Below, in pieces: positions 1-6,152 of a stretch of 8,048 bases of DNA (positions are counted from its first letter, which is position 1; every line of letters starts with the position of its first letter). Location of the stretch: positions 1-8,048 of the forward strand of contig JAUWKK010000112.1 of NCBI GenBank assembly GCA_030614245.1, read 5' to 3'. The notes under the pieces were generated by a model. That model searched no databases and was not told the DNA's origin. It saw only the letters and a program-made list of their open reading frames with translations. The position numbers and the translations under genes are program-made. This stretch comes from Planctomycetota bacterium. GTDB lineage: Bacteria; Planctomycetota; PUPC01; JABMSA01; JAUWKK01.

Positions 1-107
1 AAGACCAAATACTGATTCTTCCTTTCCTCATCTGCGTTTATCCGTGTTTATCTGTGGTTCCCCTTCCCTTCTTATGAAACCGCTGATGAACGCTGATGAA
101 CACAGAT
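1..107 (+). repeat. 107-bp repeat unit A with inverted arms
   Basis: This is the first of two adjacent near-identical 107-bp units. It consists of a spacer (1-29), a forward arm (30-60) built from the decamer-like word TTCATCTGTG, a short pyrimidine-rich loop (61-76) and a reverse arm (77-107). The reverse complement of the second arm matches the first at 23 of 31 positions, and most mismatches are transitions, so the unit could fold into an imperfect hairpin. It may extend left beyond the window. Confidence 0.9.
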
Positions 108-214
108 AAGACCAAATACTGATTCTTCCCTTCCTCATCTGCGTTCATCTGTGTTTATCTGTGGTTCCCTTTTCCTTCTTATGAAACCCCTGATGAACGC
201 TGATGAACACAGAT
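108..214 (+). repeat. 107-bp repeat unit B with inverted arms
   Basis: This unit repeats 1-107 in tandem with few substitutions: the same spacer beginning AAGACCAAATACTGATT, the same forward arm, the same loop and the same reverse arm (184-214). The spacer that should follow it is replaced by the GxxExxY gene, and the next identifiable spacer starts at 683. Confidence 0.9.
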
Positions 215-240
215 GATGATCTTGGTCAGTCAGCGTTCAT
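193..240. repeat. 11-bp perfect inverted repeat at the nuclease gene 3' end
   Basis: ATGAACGCTGA at 193-203 and TCAGCGTTCAT at 230-240 are perfect reverse complements separated by 26 bp. The right half encodes the last codons and the TGA stop of the minus-strand nuclease gene; the left half lies in the flanking repeat arm. A transcript of the gene could form a stem here, but there is no U-tract, so I do not call it a terminator. Confidence 0.7.
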
Positions 241-631
241 TTGCCGCTTCGCGTATGATGCGTTTGATCTCAAGCTTCGGCTTGGCAAAATTGATCAAGA
301 GGCATATCGACAGGCCGGTCGCCTTCAGGTAGTTCAAACACTGAGCCATGTGGATATCATTGAGAACCTTGACAGCCTTGAGTTCGACGAGAACCCTGTC
401 TTCGACCAGCATATCCGTTGTATATTCACCAACCACTTTGCCGTCATAGTGGACATCAATATCATATTGCTGCGCCACCTTCAACCCCGCCTTTCGGAGC
501 TCATGCACAAGAGCATTCTCATACACCTTCTCAAGGAATCCACACCCCAGCGTATTACTGACCGTGAAAGCGGCGCCGATAACGTGGTCTGTTATGCTGT
601 TGAGCCTCAATCTACGTTCATCAGAATTCAT
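230..631 (-). CDS. GxxExxY family protein (PD-(D/E)XK nuclease fold)
   Basis: The 133-residue product has the usual length of the GxxExxY family, which is assigned to the PD-(D/E)XK nuclease superfamily; its cellular role is not established to my knowledge. The name motif is at residues 31-37 (GFLEKVY). The nuclease-type core is D73 in YTTDMLVED followed by E83-L84-K85 in VLVELKAVK. The conserved Q97...NYLKAT and LLINF segments follow at 97-115. The start is ATG 629-631, with AAGGGG (640-645, minus strand) eight bases upstream; both lie in repeat sequence. The gene is flanked by imperfect 31-bp inverted arms (184-214 and 610-640, 24 of 31 matching) and is visibly more AT-rich than the genes downstream. 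Its catalytic residues look intact. No separate promoter was recognised. Identity to the family is firm; activity and substrate are unknown. Confidence 0.92.
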   Translation of the reverse strand: MNSDERRLRLNSITDHVIGAAFTVSNTLGCGFLEKVYENALVHELRKAGLKVAQQYDIDVHYDGKVVGEYTTDMLVEDRVLVELKAVKVLNDIHMAQCLNYLKATGLSICLLINFAKPKLEIKRIIREAANER

Positions 632-682
632 CTGTGGTTCCCCTTCTTATGAAACCGCTGATTAACGCAGATGAACACAGAT
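610..682 (+). repeat. Repeat hairpin unit covering the nuclease gene start
   Basis: This is a diverged copy of the arm-loop-arm module. The forward arm (610-640) encodes the start of the nuclease on the minus strand, a short loop follows at 641-650, and the reverse arm (651-682) ends in the usual ATGAACACAGAT. It continues directly into the standard spacer at 683. Confidence 0.8.
640..645 (-). promoter_or_regulatory. Ribosome binding site supplied by a repeat
   Basis: On the minus strand AAGGGG lies eight bases before the ATG of the nuclease gene. It is part of the pyrimidine-rich loop and arm junction of the repeat unit, so the translation signal and the repeat are the same sequence. The equivalent purine-rich stretch occurs in the noncoding copies. 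Confidence 0.6.
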
Positions 683-743
683 AAGACCAAATACTGATTG
701 TTCCTTTCCTCATCTGCGTTCATCTGTGTTCATCTGTGGTTCC
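683..743 (+). repeat. Repeat spacer plus forward arm, without reverse arm
   Basis: The spacer AAGACCAAATACTGATT recurs at 683, followed by a forward arm ending in TGTGGTTCC at 743. Unlike units A and B there is no reverse arm after it. On the minus strand the arm contains an ATG (731-733) that reads MNTDERR and then stops at 710-712, closely matching the N-terminus MNSDERR of the nuclease. Confidence 0.85.
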
Positions 744-861
744 TTCCCTTCCTGATCCGCGTTCATCTGTGTTCATCTGTGGTTCCTTCCTTTCCTCATC
801 CGCGTTTATCCGTGTTTATCTGTGGTTCCTTGTCTTCCCGATCCACATTCATCTGCGGTCC
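744..861 (+). repeat. 43-bp tandem forward arms, last one degenerate
   Basis: Copies end in GGTTCC at 743, 786 and 829, giving an exact 43-bp period. Each has a pyrimidine-rich stretch followed by decamer-like words (CGCGTTCATC, TGTGTTCATC, TGTGGTTCC). A fourth copy (830-861) is about 11 bp shorter, lacks one internal decamer and is diverged. Its minus strand contains the stop codon of the neighbouring membrane protein gene. Confidence 0.85.
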
Positions 862-2792
862 TCTTGTCCGCGCCTGAGCTGGATTTGTTTCAGCGCCATT
901 CGCGGCTCGTCGCGATCGGGGCTGACGGCGATCGCACGGCGACTGACCGCCTCGGCCCGATCCCAGTCGCCCTTGTCGGCATACAGGTTGGCCAGGGCAA
1001 GATACGCACCGACTGACCGGGGATACTCCTCGACGAGCCGCTTGTATTCCTCGATAGCCTCGTCGTCCCGGCCCTTCAGGTCCAGCCAATATCCCAGAAG
1101 AAGCCCCGCCTGCGGCCGGCCCTGCGATTCCCGGAGCCATCGCCAGAGTTCGGCCTCCACCTCCGGCGCCGCCGCGGTATCGCGCGCCAGCCGTTCAAGG
1201 GCGATACGATCCATGCCCGGCTTGACGTGATCATATCCGAACCGCGCGATGATCCGCTCATTCGCCTTCGTCTTCCTCAAGAAAACCGGCGCTACCGCAC
1301 CCATATGCACGGGCACCCAGTCATCGGAGGCGCGGAAGTGCCGGACGATGGACTCGCGCCGTACGAGAGCGGCGTTGAAGCCATACCTTCCCGTCAGTTC
1401 CTTCCATGCGGCGAACGATTTCTCCACGTCGGGCTCGATCATCTCGAGCGCGCGAAAGTAGAGCTCCGGGCTGAACGCGACCGGGCCGCGCGTGTCCACG
1501 AAGACCTTTCGCCCGGGGAAATCATGCCAGATAATGTAGCCGCCGAACTCGAAGGAGTTCAGCAGCGGGCCGCCAACGTCGTTCTCATCGAGGAACCGCA
1601 GCTCGCGTAGCGGATACGTGTTGGGCTTGAGGCCGATGCCGAGCCGTTCGCTCCCGGGGCGGAAGACTCCGACGGCGAGAATCGCCGCCGTCAGCAGCAC
1701 GGCTGCAACGGCGCGCTGATAAGGCTTCGGCAGCATGCGACTCAGCCGCCCGCAGATGATCGACACCCCACGGCAGAGGTGAATGGAAATCCCGGGCGCA
1801 TTCAAGACCGCAAAGACCGAAGCGAATCGCACTGACGTTATGGCAAGGCCGCCGAACCCGAAGAACCATGCGATATCGGTAAGCTGTACACGCTTCCAAT
1901 CGGCAGCCATCCCCGCCAGGCCCAGCGCAGCCATAATCGCGAACGGCCAATGTGCATCGGAGAGATCGGCAAGCGTCATCGGCCGGCGGTCCATGAAGAA
2001 TCGCTTGAAGCCGCCGCTCGCCATCGTCCTGTAATGCAAGAGGGGCAGCATGAGGGTCTCAAACCCGTACGGGTTGACAGCAGGTGCGAGCAGGCATGCT
2101 GCGGCGACTATGGCGAGAGCGCCGGTCGAGCCCGCCGGCGGGCGTTCGCTTCGGCCAATGGCGGCGTCGATCAACCGCGCGAGCACGTATCCCAGCGGGA
2201 TCAGGCACCCGACGACGGCGCTGCCGTGCAAGTTGCCCCAGAGCAGCATCAGCAGCGGCGCGGCCCACACCCAGCGGGTCGCCCGCTTGCGGTATCGTTC
2301 CATCAAGAAGATCATGAGTGCGAAGCAGGCGAAACTGCCGACTTCCGGCCTGAGCGTCAGCCTCGGTGCGATGGCGATCAGGGCGAGGCCCGAGACCCCC
2401 GCGCTGGAGATCAGCCCCGCCCCGCGCGTCCGAGCAGCCTGAAAAAGCAGCCCGGCGGCAACCGAACCGATCAGCGCCTTCACGATCACCATGCCGCTCA
2501 ACCCGACAATCGAGTGCAGCTCGAACGCCATGAGCTGGAACAGCCACGAATGCGAGATGACGCGCCGATCGGGCTCGGCGAACGAGAACAGATTCATGGT
2601 GGGCGCGCGGCCGCTCTCGCTGATGGCGCGGCCGGTTGCGAGATGAATCCAGACGTCCGAACTGCGCACCGGCGTCAGCCCCAGCACGAACGCCACGACT
2701 ACTACGCATGCCGCCGCAGCCCAGTGCGCCAGAGATGATCGGCCTGAAGAAAGCTCGCTGTGAGTTGTTGTCAAAGGCCCATGCTCCGCCAC
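849..2792 (-). CDS. Polytopic membrane protein with C-terminal TPRs (GT-C-like)
   Basis: The product is 647 residues. It has about ten hydrophobic segments between residues 24 and 377, then a soluble region and two tandem 34-residue TPR units (about 562-595 and 596-629). Conserved-looking motifs are DVWIHLATGR (46-55) just after the first membrane segment, LRPE (147-150), WGNLHGS (185-191), NPYG (240-243), FGGYIIW (416-422) and VFVDTRG (430-436). An acidic residue at the start of the first large loop followed by many membrane helices is typical of GT-C-type glycosyltransferases, so a lipid-linked sugar transferase role is possible but inferred. The start is GTG 2790-2792, four bases after the stop of the upstream gene, so translational coupling is likely. 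Only a weak SD-like GGATGGG precedes it. The last residues (EDRR) and the TGA are encoded by a degenerate repeat copy. Confidence 0.85.
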   Translation of the reverse strand: MAEHGPLTTTHSELSSGRSSLAHWAAAACVVVVAFVLGLTPVRSSDVWIHLATGRAISESGRAPTMNLFSFAEPDRRVISHSWLFQLMAFELHSIVGLSGMVIVKALIGSVAAGLLFQAARTRGAGLISSAGVSGLALIAIAPRLTLRPEVGSFACFALMIFLMERYRKRATRWVWAAPLLMLLWGNLHGSAVVGCLIPLGYVLARLIDAAIGRSERPPAGSTGALAIVAAACLLAPAVNPYGFETLMLPLLHYRTMASGGFKRFFMDRRPMTLADLSDAHWPFAIMAALGLAGMAADWKRVQLTDIAWFFGFGGLAITSVRFASVFAVLNAPGISIHLCRGVSIICGRLSRMLPKPYQRAVAAVLLTAAILAVGVFRPGSERLGIGLKPNTYPLRELRFLDENDVGGPLLNSFEFGGYIIWHDFPGRKVFVDTRGPVAFSPELYFRALEMIEPDVEKSFAAWKELTGRYGFNAALVRRESIVRHFRASDDWVPVHMGAVAPVFLRKTKANERIIARFGYDHVKPGMDRIALERLARDTAAAPEVEAELWRWLRESQGRPQAGLLLGYWLDLKGRDDEAIEEYKRLVEEYPRSVGAYLALANLYADKGDWDRAEAVSRRAIAVSPDRDEPRMALKQIQLRRGQEDRR

Positions 2793-2796
2793 TCGC

Positions 2797-3660
2797 TTAA
2801 CCCATCCAGACCCAATCGACGAGGTGATTCTTAGTTTCGATTATCAGCTCTTCATAGCTGCGGTCGTCGGATACACCCACTTCGAGCACTGCGGCCCCGG
2901 CATAGCCTATCTCGTAGAGCACATCACCAAGTTCGCCCCACGGCACCGTGCCCTCGCCCGGCACCTTCCGGTTGCGAAGCCTGGCGAAATCCTCCGCAAC
3001 ACCTGAGTTGTCGCCCAGATGCACGTGGATAAGCCTCTCGCCGCACTGCCGCGCCATCTCGGGCACATCGCCGACTACATTCGCGTGGGCGGTATCGAAA
3101 CAGATGCCGACGTGCTCCGCGCCGATTGCGTCGAGAGCACCGAGTATGAAATCGATCTCCTGCCCGATGCGGTTCTTCGTGGGGAAAGTCACGCTGCCAG
3201 GCGGCATATTAAGGATGGCGAGCCGCACATTGACGTCGGCGGCCATCTCGGCCACCCGGCACAGCGACTCGATGCTTTGAGCCATTCTCTCGGCCATCGT
3301 CGACTCAATCGCGACAATATCGCCCGGATGCACGACGGCCAGGCCGCCCGGGAAGAATTCACCGTATGCCGCCAGCGAGCGCTCGATGACGGCCAGCGCA
3401 AATGCACGCTCGGCCGGATCGAGCGACGAGATATCAGCGGGCCAGAAAGGCAGATGCACCGAGACGGCGTTGACACCAGCCGTCGGCAGGCGCTCGGCTG
3501 CGGTCTCCAGGCTGCGCCTGTACGCCTCGGGATCCTCCCGGCCCGTCTGCTCGAGCACGCGCCCGGGGATTTCCACCGCGTGGATGCGGCGGGCCTTCAG
3601 CAACTCGAGCTTCGCATCGGTCTGTTCCGACATCGCACCGATGCACACGCAGAAAATCAT
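2797..3660 (-). CDS. Sugar phosphate isomerase/epimerase-like TIM barrel protein
   Basis: The 287-residue product fits the xylose isomerase-like / AP endonuclease 2 TIM-barrel family, whose members bind a divalent metal and isomerise or epimerise sugars. Barrel-strand motifs are VSVHLPF with H69, VVHPGD with H111, CFDTAHAN with D189 and H192, HVHLGDN with H212 and H214, PGEGTVPW with E236, and VLEVG with E260. The strand that normally ends in a metal-binding Glu followed by Asn reads LAILNMPP here, with Leu at 150, so one metal ligand seems to be missing. The start is ATG 3658-3660, supported by GAGGG six bases upstream; M10 is a possible alternative. It is the first gene of an operon with the downstream membrane protein (4-bp gap). 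The substrate cannot be told from sequence. Confidence 0.88.
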   Translation of the reverse strand: MIFCVCIGAMSEQTDAKLELLKARRIHAVEIPGRVLEQTGREDPEAYRRSLETAAERLPTAGVNAVSVHLPFWPADISSLDPAERAFALAVIERSLAAYGEFFPGGLAVVHPGDIVAIESTMAERMAQSIESLCRVAEMAADVNVRLAILNMPPGSVTFPTKNRIGQEIDFILGALDAIGAEHVGICFDTAHANVVGDVPEMARQCGERLIHVHLGDNSGVAEDFARLRNRKVPGEGTVPWGELGDVLYEIGYAGAAVLEVGVSDDRSYEELIIETKNHLVDWVWMG

Positions 3661-3700
3661 TCTTTGCCCTCGGCAGCCGGCTGTCGTTCACGGCTGTCAC

Positions 3701-3729
3701 TTTGTAACACACGGGCAGCGTGAAGTCAA
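3701..3729 (-). promoter_or_regulatory. Sigma70-type promoter of the epimerase/membrane protein operon
   Basis: On the minus strand TTGACT (3724-3729) and TACAAA (3701-3706) are separated by 17 bp. A TG dinucleotide one base upstream of the -10 gives an extended -10. The predicted start near 3694 leaves a leader of about 35 bases, which contains the GAGGG ribosome binding site (3667-3671). Confidence 0.55.
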
Positions 3730-3787
3730 ACTCCGGTGATGGCTTGGGTGTTGCCCCACGCCTTGGGGCATGCTGAACAACCGTGAT

Positions 3788-3803
3788 CCACAGATAACGG
3801 ATG
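3788..3803 (-). repeat. Possible eroded fragment of the dispersed repeat
   Basis: CCACAGATAACGGATG resembles the reverse-complement arm of the repeats at 1-861 with an internal deletion. It is short, so chance similarity is possible. Confidence 0.3.
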
Positions 3804-3827
3804 TCTTCAACCCGAGCCGCATGCAAG

Positions 3828-3888
3828 CTGATTCCTGGCCGCGTAGCGGCCAAGGCGTAAAGCCTGGGGCTTCAGCCCCAGGAATCAG
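3828..3888. repeat. Long outer stem enclosing two hairpins
   Basis: CTGATTCCTGG at 3828-3838 and CCAGGAATCAG at 3878-3888 are a perfect 11-bp inverted repeat. They enclose or overlap the hairpins at 3836-3852 and 3863-3882, so the strand could switch between a cloverleaf-like and a two-hairpin fold. This is the most structured part of the palindrome cluster. Confidence 0.7.
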
Positions 3889-4085
3889 AGAATATAATAG
3901 TTGTGCCCTGGAGGGGCACGGCAGATGTTCCTTTGCTCCGCCCCATCGGGGCTGGGATTTCACTCGTCAACCTTACCCACGGCGTTGCCGTGGGCTTTCC
4001 TACTCCGCCCCTGACGGGGCTGCAAGCCAATGCCGGTATTCTATAACACGCCAAATACATGCCCCACCTCGGCATCCAGACCATC

Positions 4086-4119
4086 TTATCTGTGTTCATC
4101 TGCGTTCATCTGTGGTTCC
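4086..4119 (+). repeat. Solo copy of the dispersed repeat arm
   Basis: This stretch contains the words TTATCTGTG, TTCATCTGCG and TTCATCTGTGGTTCC in the same orientation as the forward arms at 711-829, more than 3 kb from the array. It has no reverse arm, no spacer and no nuclease gene beside it. It is evidence that the arm is dispersed as an independent unit. Confidence 0.85.
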
Positions 4120-4399
4120 ACTCCCCGATGCCGCGAAAGACGGGATACCCTAACGGCCTGCAGGGAAGATAATTTTTCGACGTGCCATAATTCCGCTCAT
4201 CACAAGCGGCACCGAACTACGCGCTGCCGGTAAGCCCCGGCCGGTTCGGCCCTTTTCGGCCATCAGCGGGAGAATCCTCAGCCCCACAGCCATATCAGGA
4301 ACCTGGGGCCACTAGCCACAAGTTCTTATTATTACTCGTCTTATCACATTCAACACATCCGTCCCGCCGGAATCTTCGCATAGAAACACGCGGCAGCAC
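4120..4399. other. Noncoding stretch upstream of the sigma factor gene
   Basis: I see no credible gene, tRNA or known riboswitch here. There are minor hairpin possibilities (CGGCA/TGCCG at 4207-4229, GGCCG/CGGCC at 4239-4251, GCCCCA/TGGGGC at 4281-4309), none clearly a terminator. It becomes AT-rich around 4320-4350, ahead of the promoter. Confidence 0.5.
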
Positions 4400-4428
4400 T
4401 TGACAAACGACATTGCATGGAGTATTCT
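4400..4428 (+). promoter_or_regulatory. Near-consensus sigma70-type promoter for the sigma factor gene
   Basis: TTGACA (4400-4405) is a perfect -35, and TATTCT (4423-4428) matches the -10 at four of six positions with an exact 17-bp spacer. The predicted start near 4435 gives a leader of about 50 bases, which includes a small CCGC/GCGG hairpin (4452-4464). GGA at 4474-4476, eight bases before the ATG, is a modest ribosome binding site. Confidence 0.65.
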
Positions 4429-4484
4429 TAGCATGGGAATGTCTGTAAAGGCCGCTTTCGGGCGGATATAATCGGACAAGAGCC

Positions 4485-6107
4485 ATGGCCACGTTCGTCC
4501 TGCCCATTCTGGATCAGCTCCGCTCGGAACTATTATACCTGCCGGAACGGCGGCGGCGTGAGGTCGTGGGCCGCCTCGAGGCCCTCCTGGCCGAGATCGA
4601 GCCCACCCGGCAGTATACTTTTGAGGCGATTCACCAGCGGATCACCCTTTACCCGCCGGCAGAGAACGGCTCGTTGCCGATGATGGGCGATGAACTGCTC
4701 CATGACCTGCACTACATGCTCGAGCACTTGAGCGGGACTTTCAACGTCCCCGCTGAGAGCCTCGGCGAACCGGTATATACTCTCGAGCAGGTCGCGGATA
4801 TGCTCGACGTCTCTCCTCTAACAGTGCGTCAATGGCGGCACAGCGGCCTGATTGTCAAGCGATACAGGTTCGGCGACGAGAAGGAATCCGGCGTACACGA
4901 ATCGGAATTGATCCGTTTTCTCAAGCTGCGGGCCAGGGCCGGCGGGCTCACCACCAGGCTGCGTCTGCCGTGCAAGAGAACCCGCGATGCGCTGTGCCTC
5001 CAAGCGGAGAAGTGCATCAGGGAACGGCGGATGCCACTTTGCATTCTCGCGGATGCGCTCGCCGCCCGCCATCATCTGCCACGGGAGGCAGTCCTGCTGA
5101 CACTGCGAGAGCGCGACAAGGCGTCTCCCTATGACGTGCTCTTCCCCGACCTCGTGCACCCGCTCACGCGCGGCCAGAAATGGGAAATCCACGAGGCACG
5201 CATCGCAGGCGAGAGCATCGAGAGCCTGATGGAGAGGTTCGACCGCTCGCGCGTCGAGATACTCAGGATCGTGCGCCAGGTCAAGGCACGCCAGATACTC
5301 GATACCGTCAGCGGCTACATGCCCAATCCGCTCTACGAGCACCCGAATGTCGAAGAGATCATCCTCGGCTCAAATGACGAAGCGGCCCCGCTGAGCGAAT
5401 TGGCAATGCCGGATTTCGTGGCCGATCTGACTCCCGACGATCTGCTGAACGCCGAGCAGGAATTCGATCTGTTCCGCCGTTACAACTACCTCAAGTACTG
5501 CTTGGCGGAGCTTCACGACAGCCTTCCACCGTCGCGGGTGACGGCGGCCGTGGTGGAACAGGCCTATTGCCTGCGCGATGCCGCCGTCGCGGTGCGCAAC
5601 GTGATAATCGAGCGCAACACGCGCCTCGTGATCCGAATCGCGCACCGCCACTCAGGGCGATACATCAGTCTGAGTGAGCTCATCAGCGACGGCACTATCA
5701 GCCTGATGCGGGCCATCGAGAAGTTCGACTACAACCGAGGCTCCCGCTTCAGTACGTATGCAACGTGGGCGCTGATGAAAAACTTCGCCAAGAGTGTTCC
5801 CGAGCAAAACTACCGCCGCGAGCGCTATTCGACTGGGCACGAGGAACTGCTCGAAACGCTGACCGCACTGAGCGCCGACGAAGAGCGCGATGCGGTAGCG
5901 GCAGCCGAACGCGAAGTTGCCGTGCTGCGCGCAATCGAGAAACTCTCCGACCGCGAACGCGACATCATCACGTCACATTTCGGCCTGACCAACGAGAAGC
6001 CGGCAACCCTCGCCCAGATCGGCAGGCGCATGCACATCACCCGCGAGCGCGTCCGCCAGATAGAACGCAGGGCTCTCGATAAGATCAAGAATATGTTCAG
6101 CTCGTAG
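4485..6107 (+). CDS. Sigma70-family RNA polymerase sigma factor with N-terminal MerR-like HTH
   Basis: The 540-residue product is a sigma factor that should direct RNA polymerase to a promoter set. Its parts in order are an N-terminal segment (1-95) of unknown role, a MerR/excisionase-like helix-turn-helix (about 98-148, VYTLEQVADMLDVSPLTVRQW), a middle region (150-300) with a second possible HTH near 228-270, a region 1.2-like stretch (315-345, LLNAEQEFDLFRRYNYLKY), region 2 (372-442) with the promoter-melting FDYNRGSRFSTYATWALMK, and region 4 (478-537) ending in the HTH ATLAQIGRRMHITRERVRQIE. Regions 2 and 4 are only about 35 residues apart, so region 3 is absent or very short. No anti-sigma gene is adjacent. 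The start ATG 4485 fits the promoter and leader. It is probably an alternative sigma factor rather than the primary one, given the missing region 3 and the fused domains. Confidence 0.93.
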   Translation: MATFVLPILDQLRSELLYLPERRRREVVGRLEALLAEIEPTRQYTFEAIHQRITLYPPAENGSLPMMGDELLHDLHYMLEHLSGTFNVPAESLGEPVYTLEQVADMLDVSPLTVRQWRHSGLIVKRYRFGDEKESGVHESELIRFLKLRARAGGLTTRLRLPCKRTRDALCLQAEKCIRERRMPLCILADALAARHHLPREAVLLTLRERDKASPYDVLFPDLVHPLTRGQKWEIHEARIAGESIESLMERFDRSRVEILRIVRQVKARQILDTVSGYMPNPLYEHPNVEEIILGSNDEAAPLSELAMPDFVADLTPDDLLNAEQEFDLFRRYNYLKYCLAELHDSLPPSRVTAAVVEQAYCLRDAAVAVRNVIIERNTRLVIRIAHRHSGRYISLSELISDGTISLMRAIEKFDYNRGSRFSTYATWALMKNFAKSVPEQNYRRERYSTGHEELLETLTALSADEERDAVAAAEREVAVLRAIEKLSDRERDIITSHFGLTNEKPATLAQIGRRMHITRERVRQIERRALDKIKNMFSS

Positions 6108-6152
6108 CCGATGGCCCGCGAGATGTTTTTGTGCGGCGTCTGAAGGCTGCTG

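Larger units (their letters stand above)
3741..4030. repeat. Cluster of seven short GC-rich palindromes (REP-like)
   Basis: Hairpins with perfect stems lie at 3752-3770 (TGCCCC/GGGGCA), 3836-3852 (TGGCCGC/GCGGCCA), 3863-3882 (CCTGGGGC/GCCCCAGG), 3903-3919 (GTGCCC/GGGCAC), 3940-3952 (GCCCC/GGGGC), 3976-3994 (CCCACGGC/GCCGTGGG) and 4007-4020 (GCCCC/GGGGC). The density and the absence of an ORF suggest a noncoding dispersed element of the REP/BIME or MITE kind. No transposase is present. The element boundaries are estimates. Confidence 0.7.

Noticed and set aside
203..652. Plus-strand ORF of 149 codons opposite the nuclease gene
   Set aside because: It is the antisense shadow of the GxxExxY gene, whose family motifs are clear on the minus strand, and its ends are repeat sequence.
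1..861. CRISPR array
   Set aside because: The period of the right part is 43 bp, but the intervening sequence is itself repeated and not unique, the units contain inverted arms, and no cas gene is present.
1950..2738. Plus-strand ORF of 262 codons
   Set aside because: It lies entirely antisense to the membrane protein gene, is very rich in Arg, Pro and Ala as expected of a GC-rich shadow frame, and shows no domain.
4239..4256. Rho-independent terminator (GGCCG-GTT-CGGCC then CTTTT)
   Set aside because: The stem is short, the T-run has only four bases, and there is no plus-strand gene upstream for it to end.
4295..4507. Minus-strand ORF of 70 codons upstream of the sigma factor gene
   Set aside because: It overlaps the sigma promoter, leader and start in antisense, and has no recognisable motif or ribosome binding site.
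6108..6152. Bidirectional terminator between the convergent sigma factor and response regulator genes
   Set aside because: The 45-bp gap contains a TTTTT run but no GC-rich stem placed to work with it.
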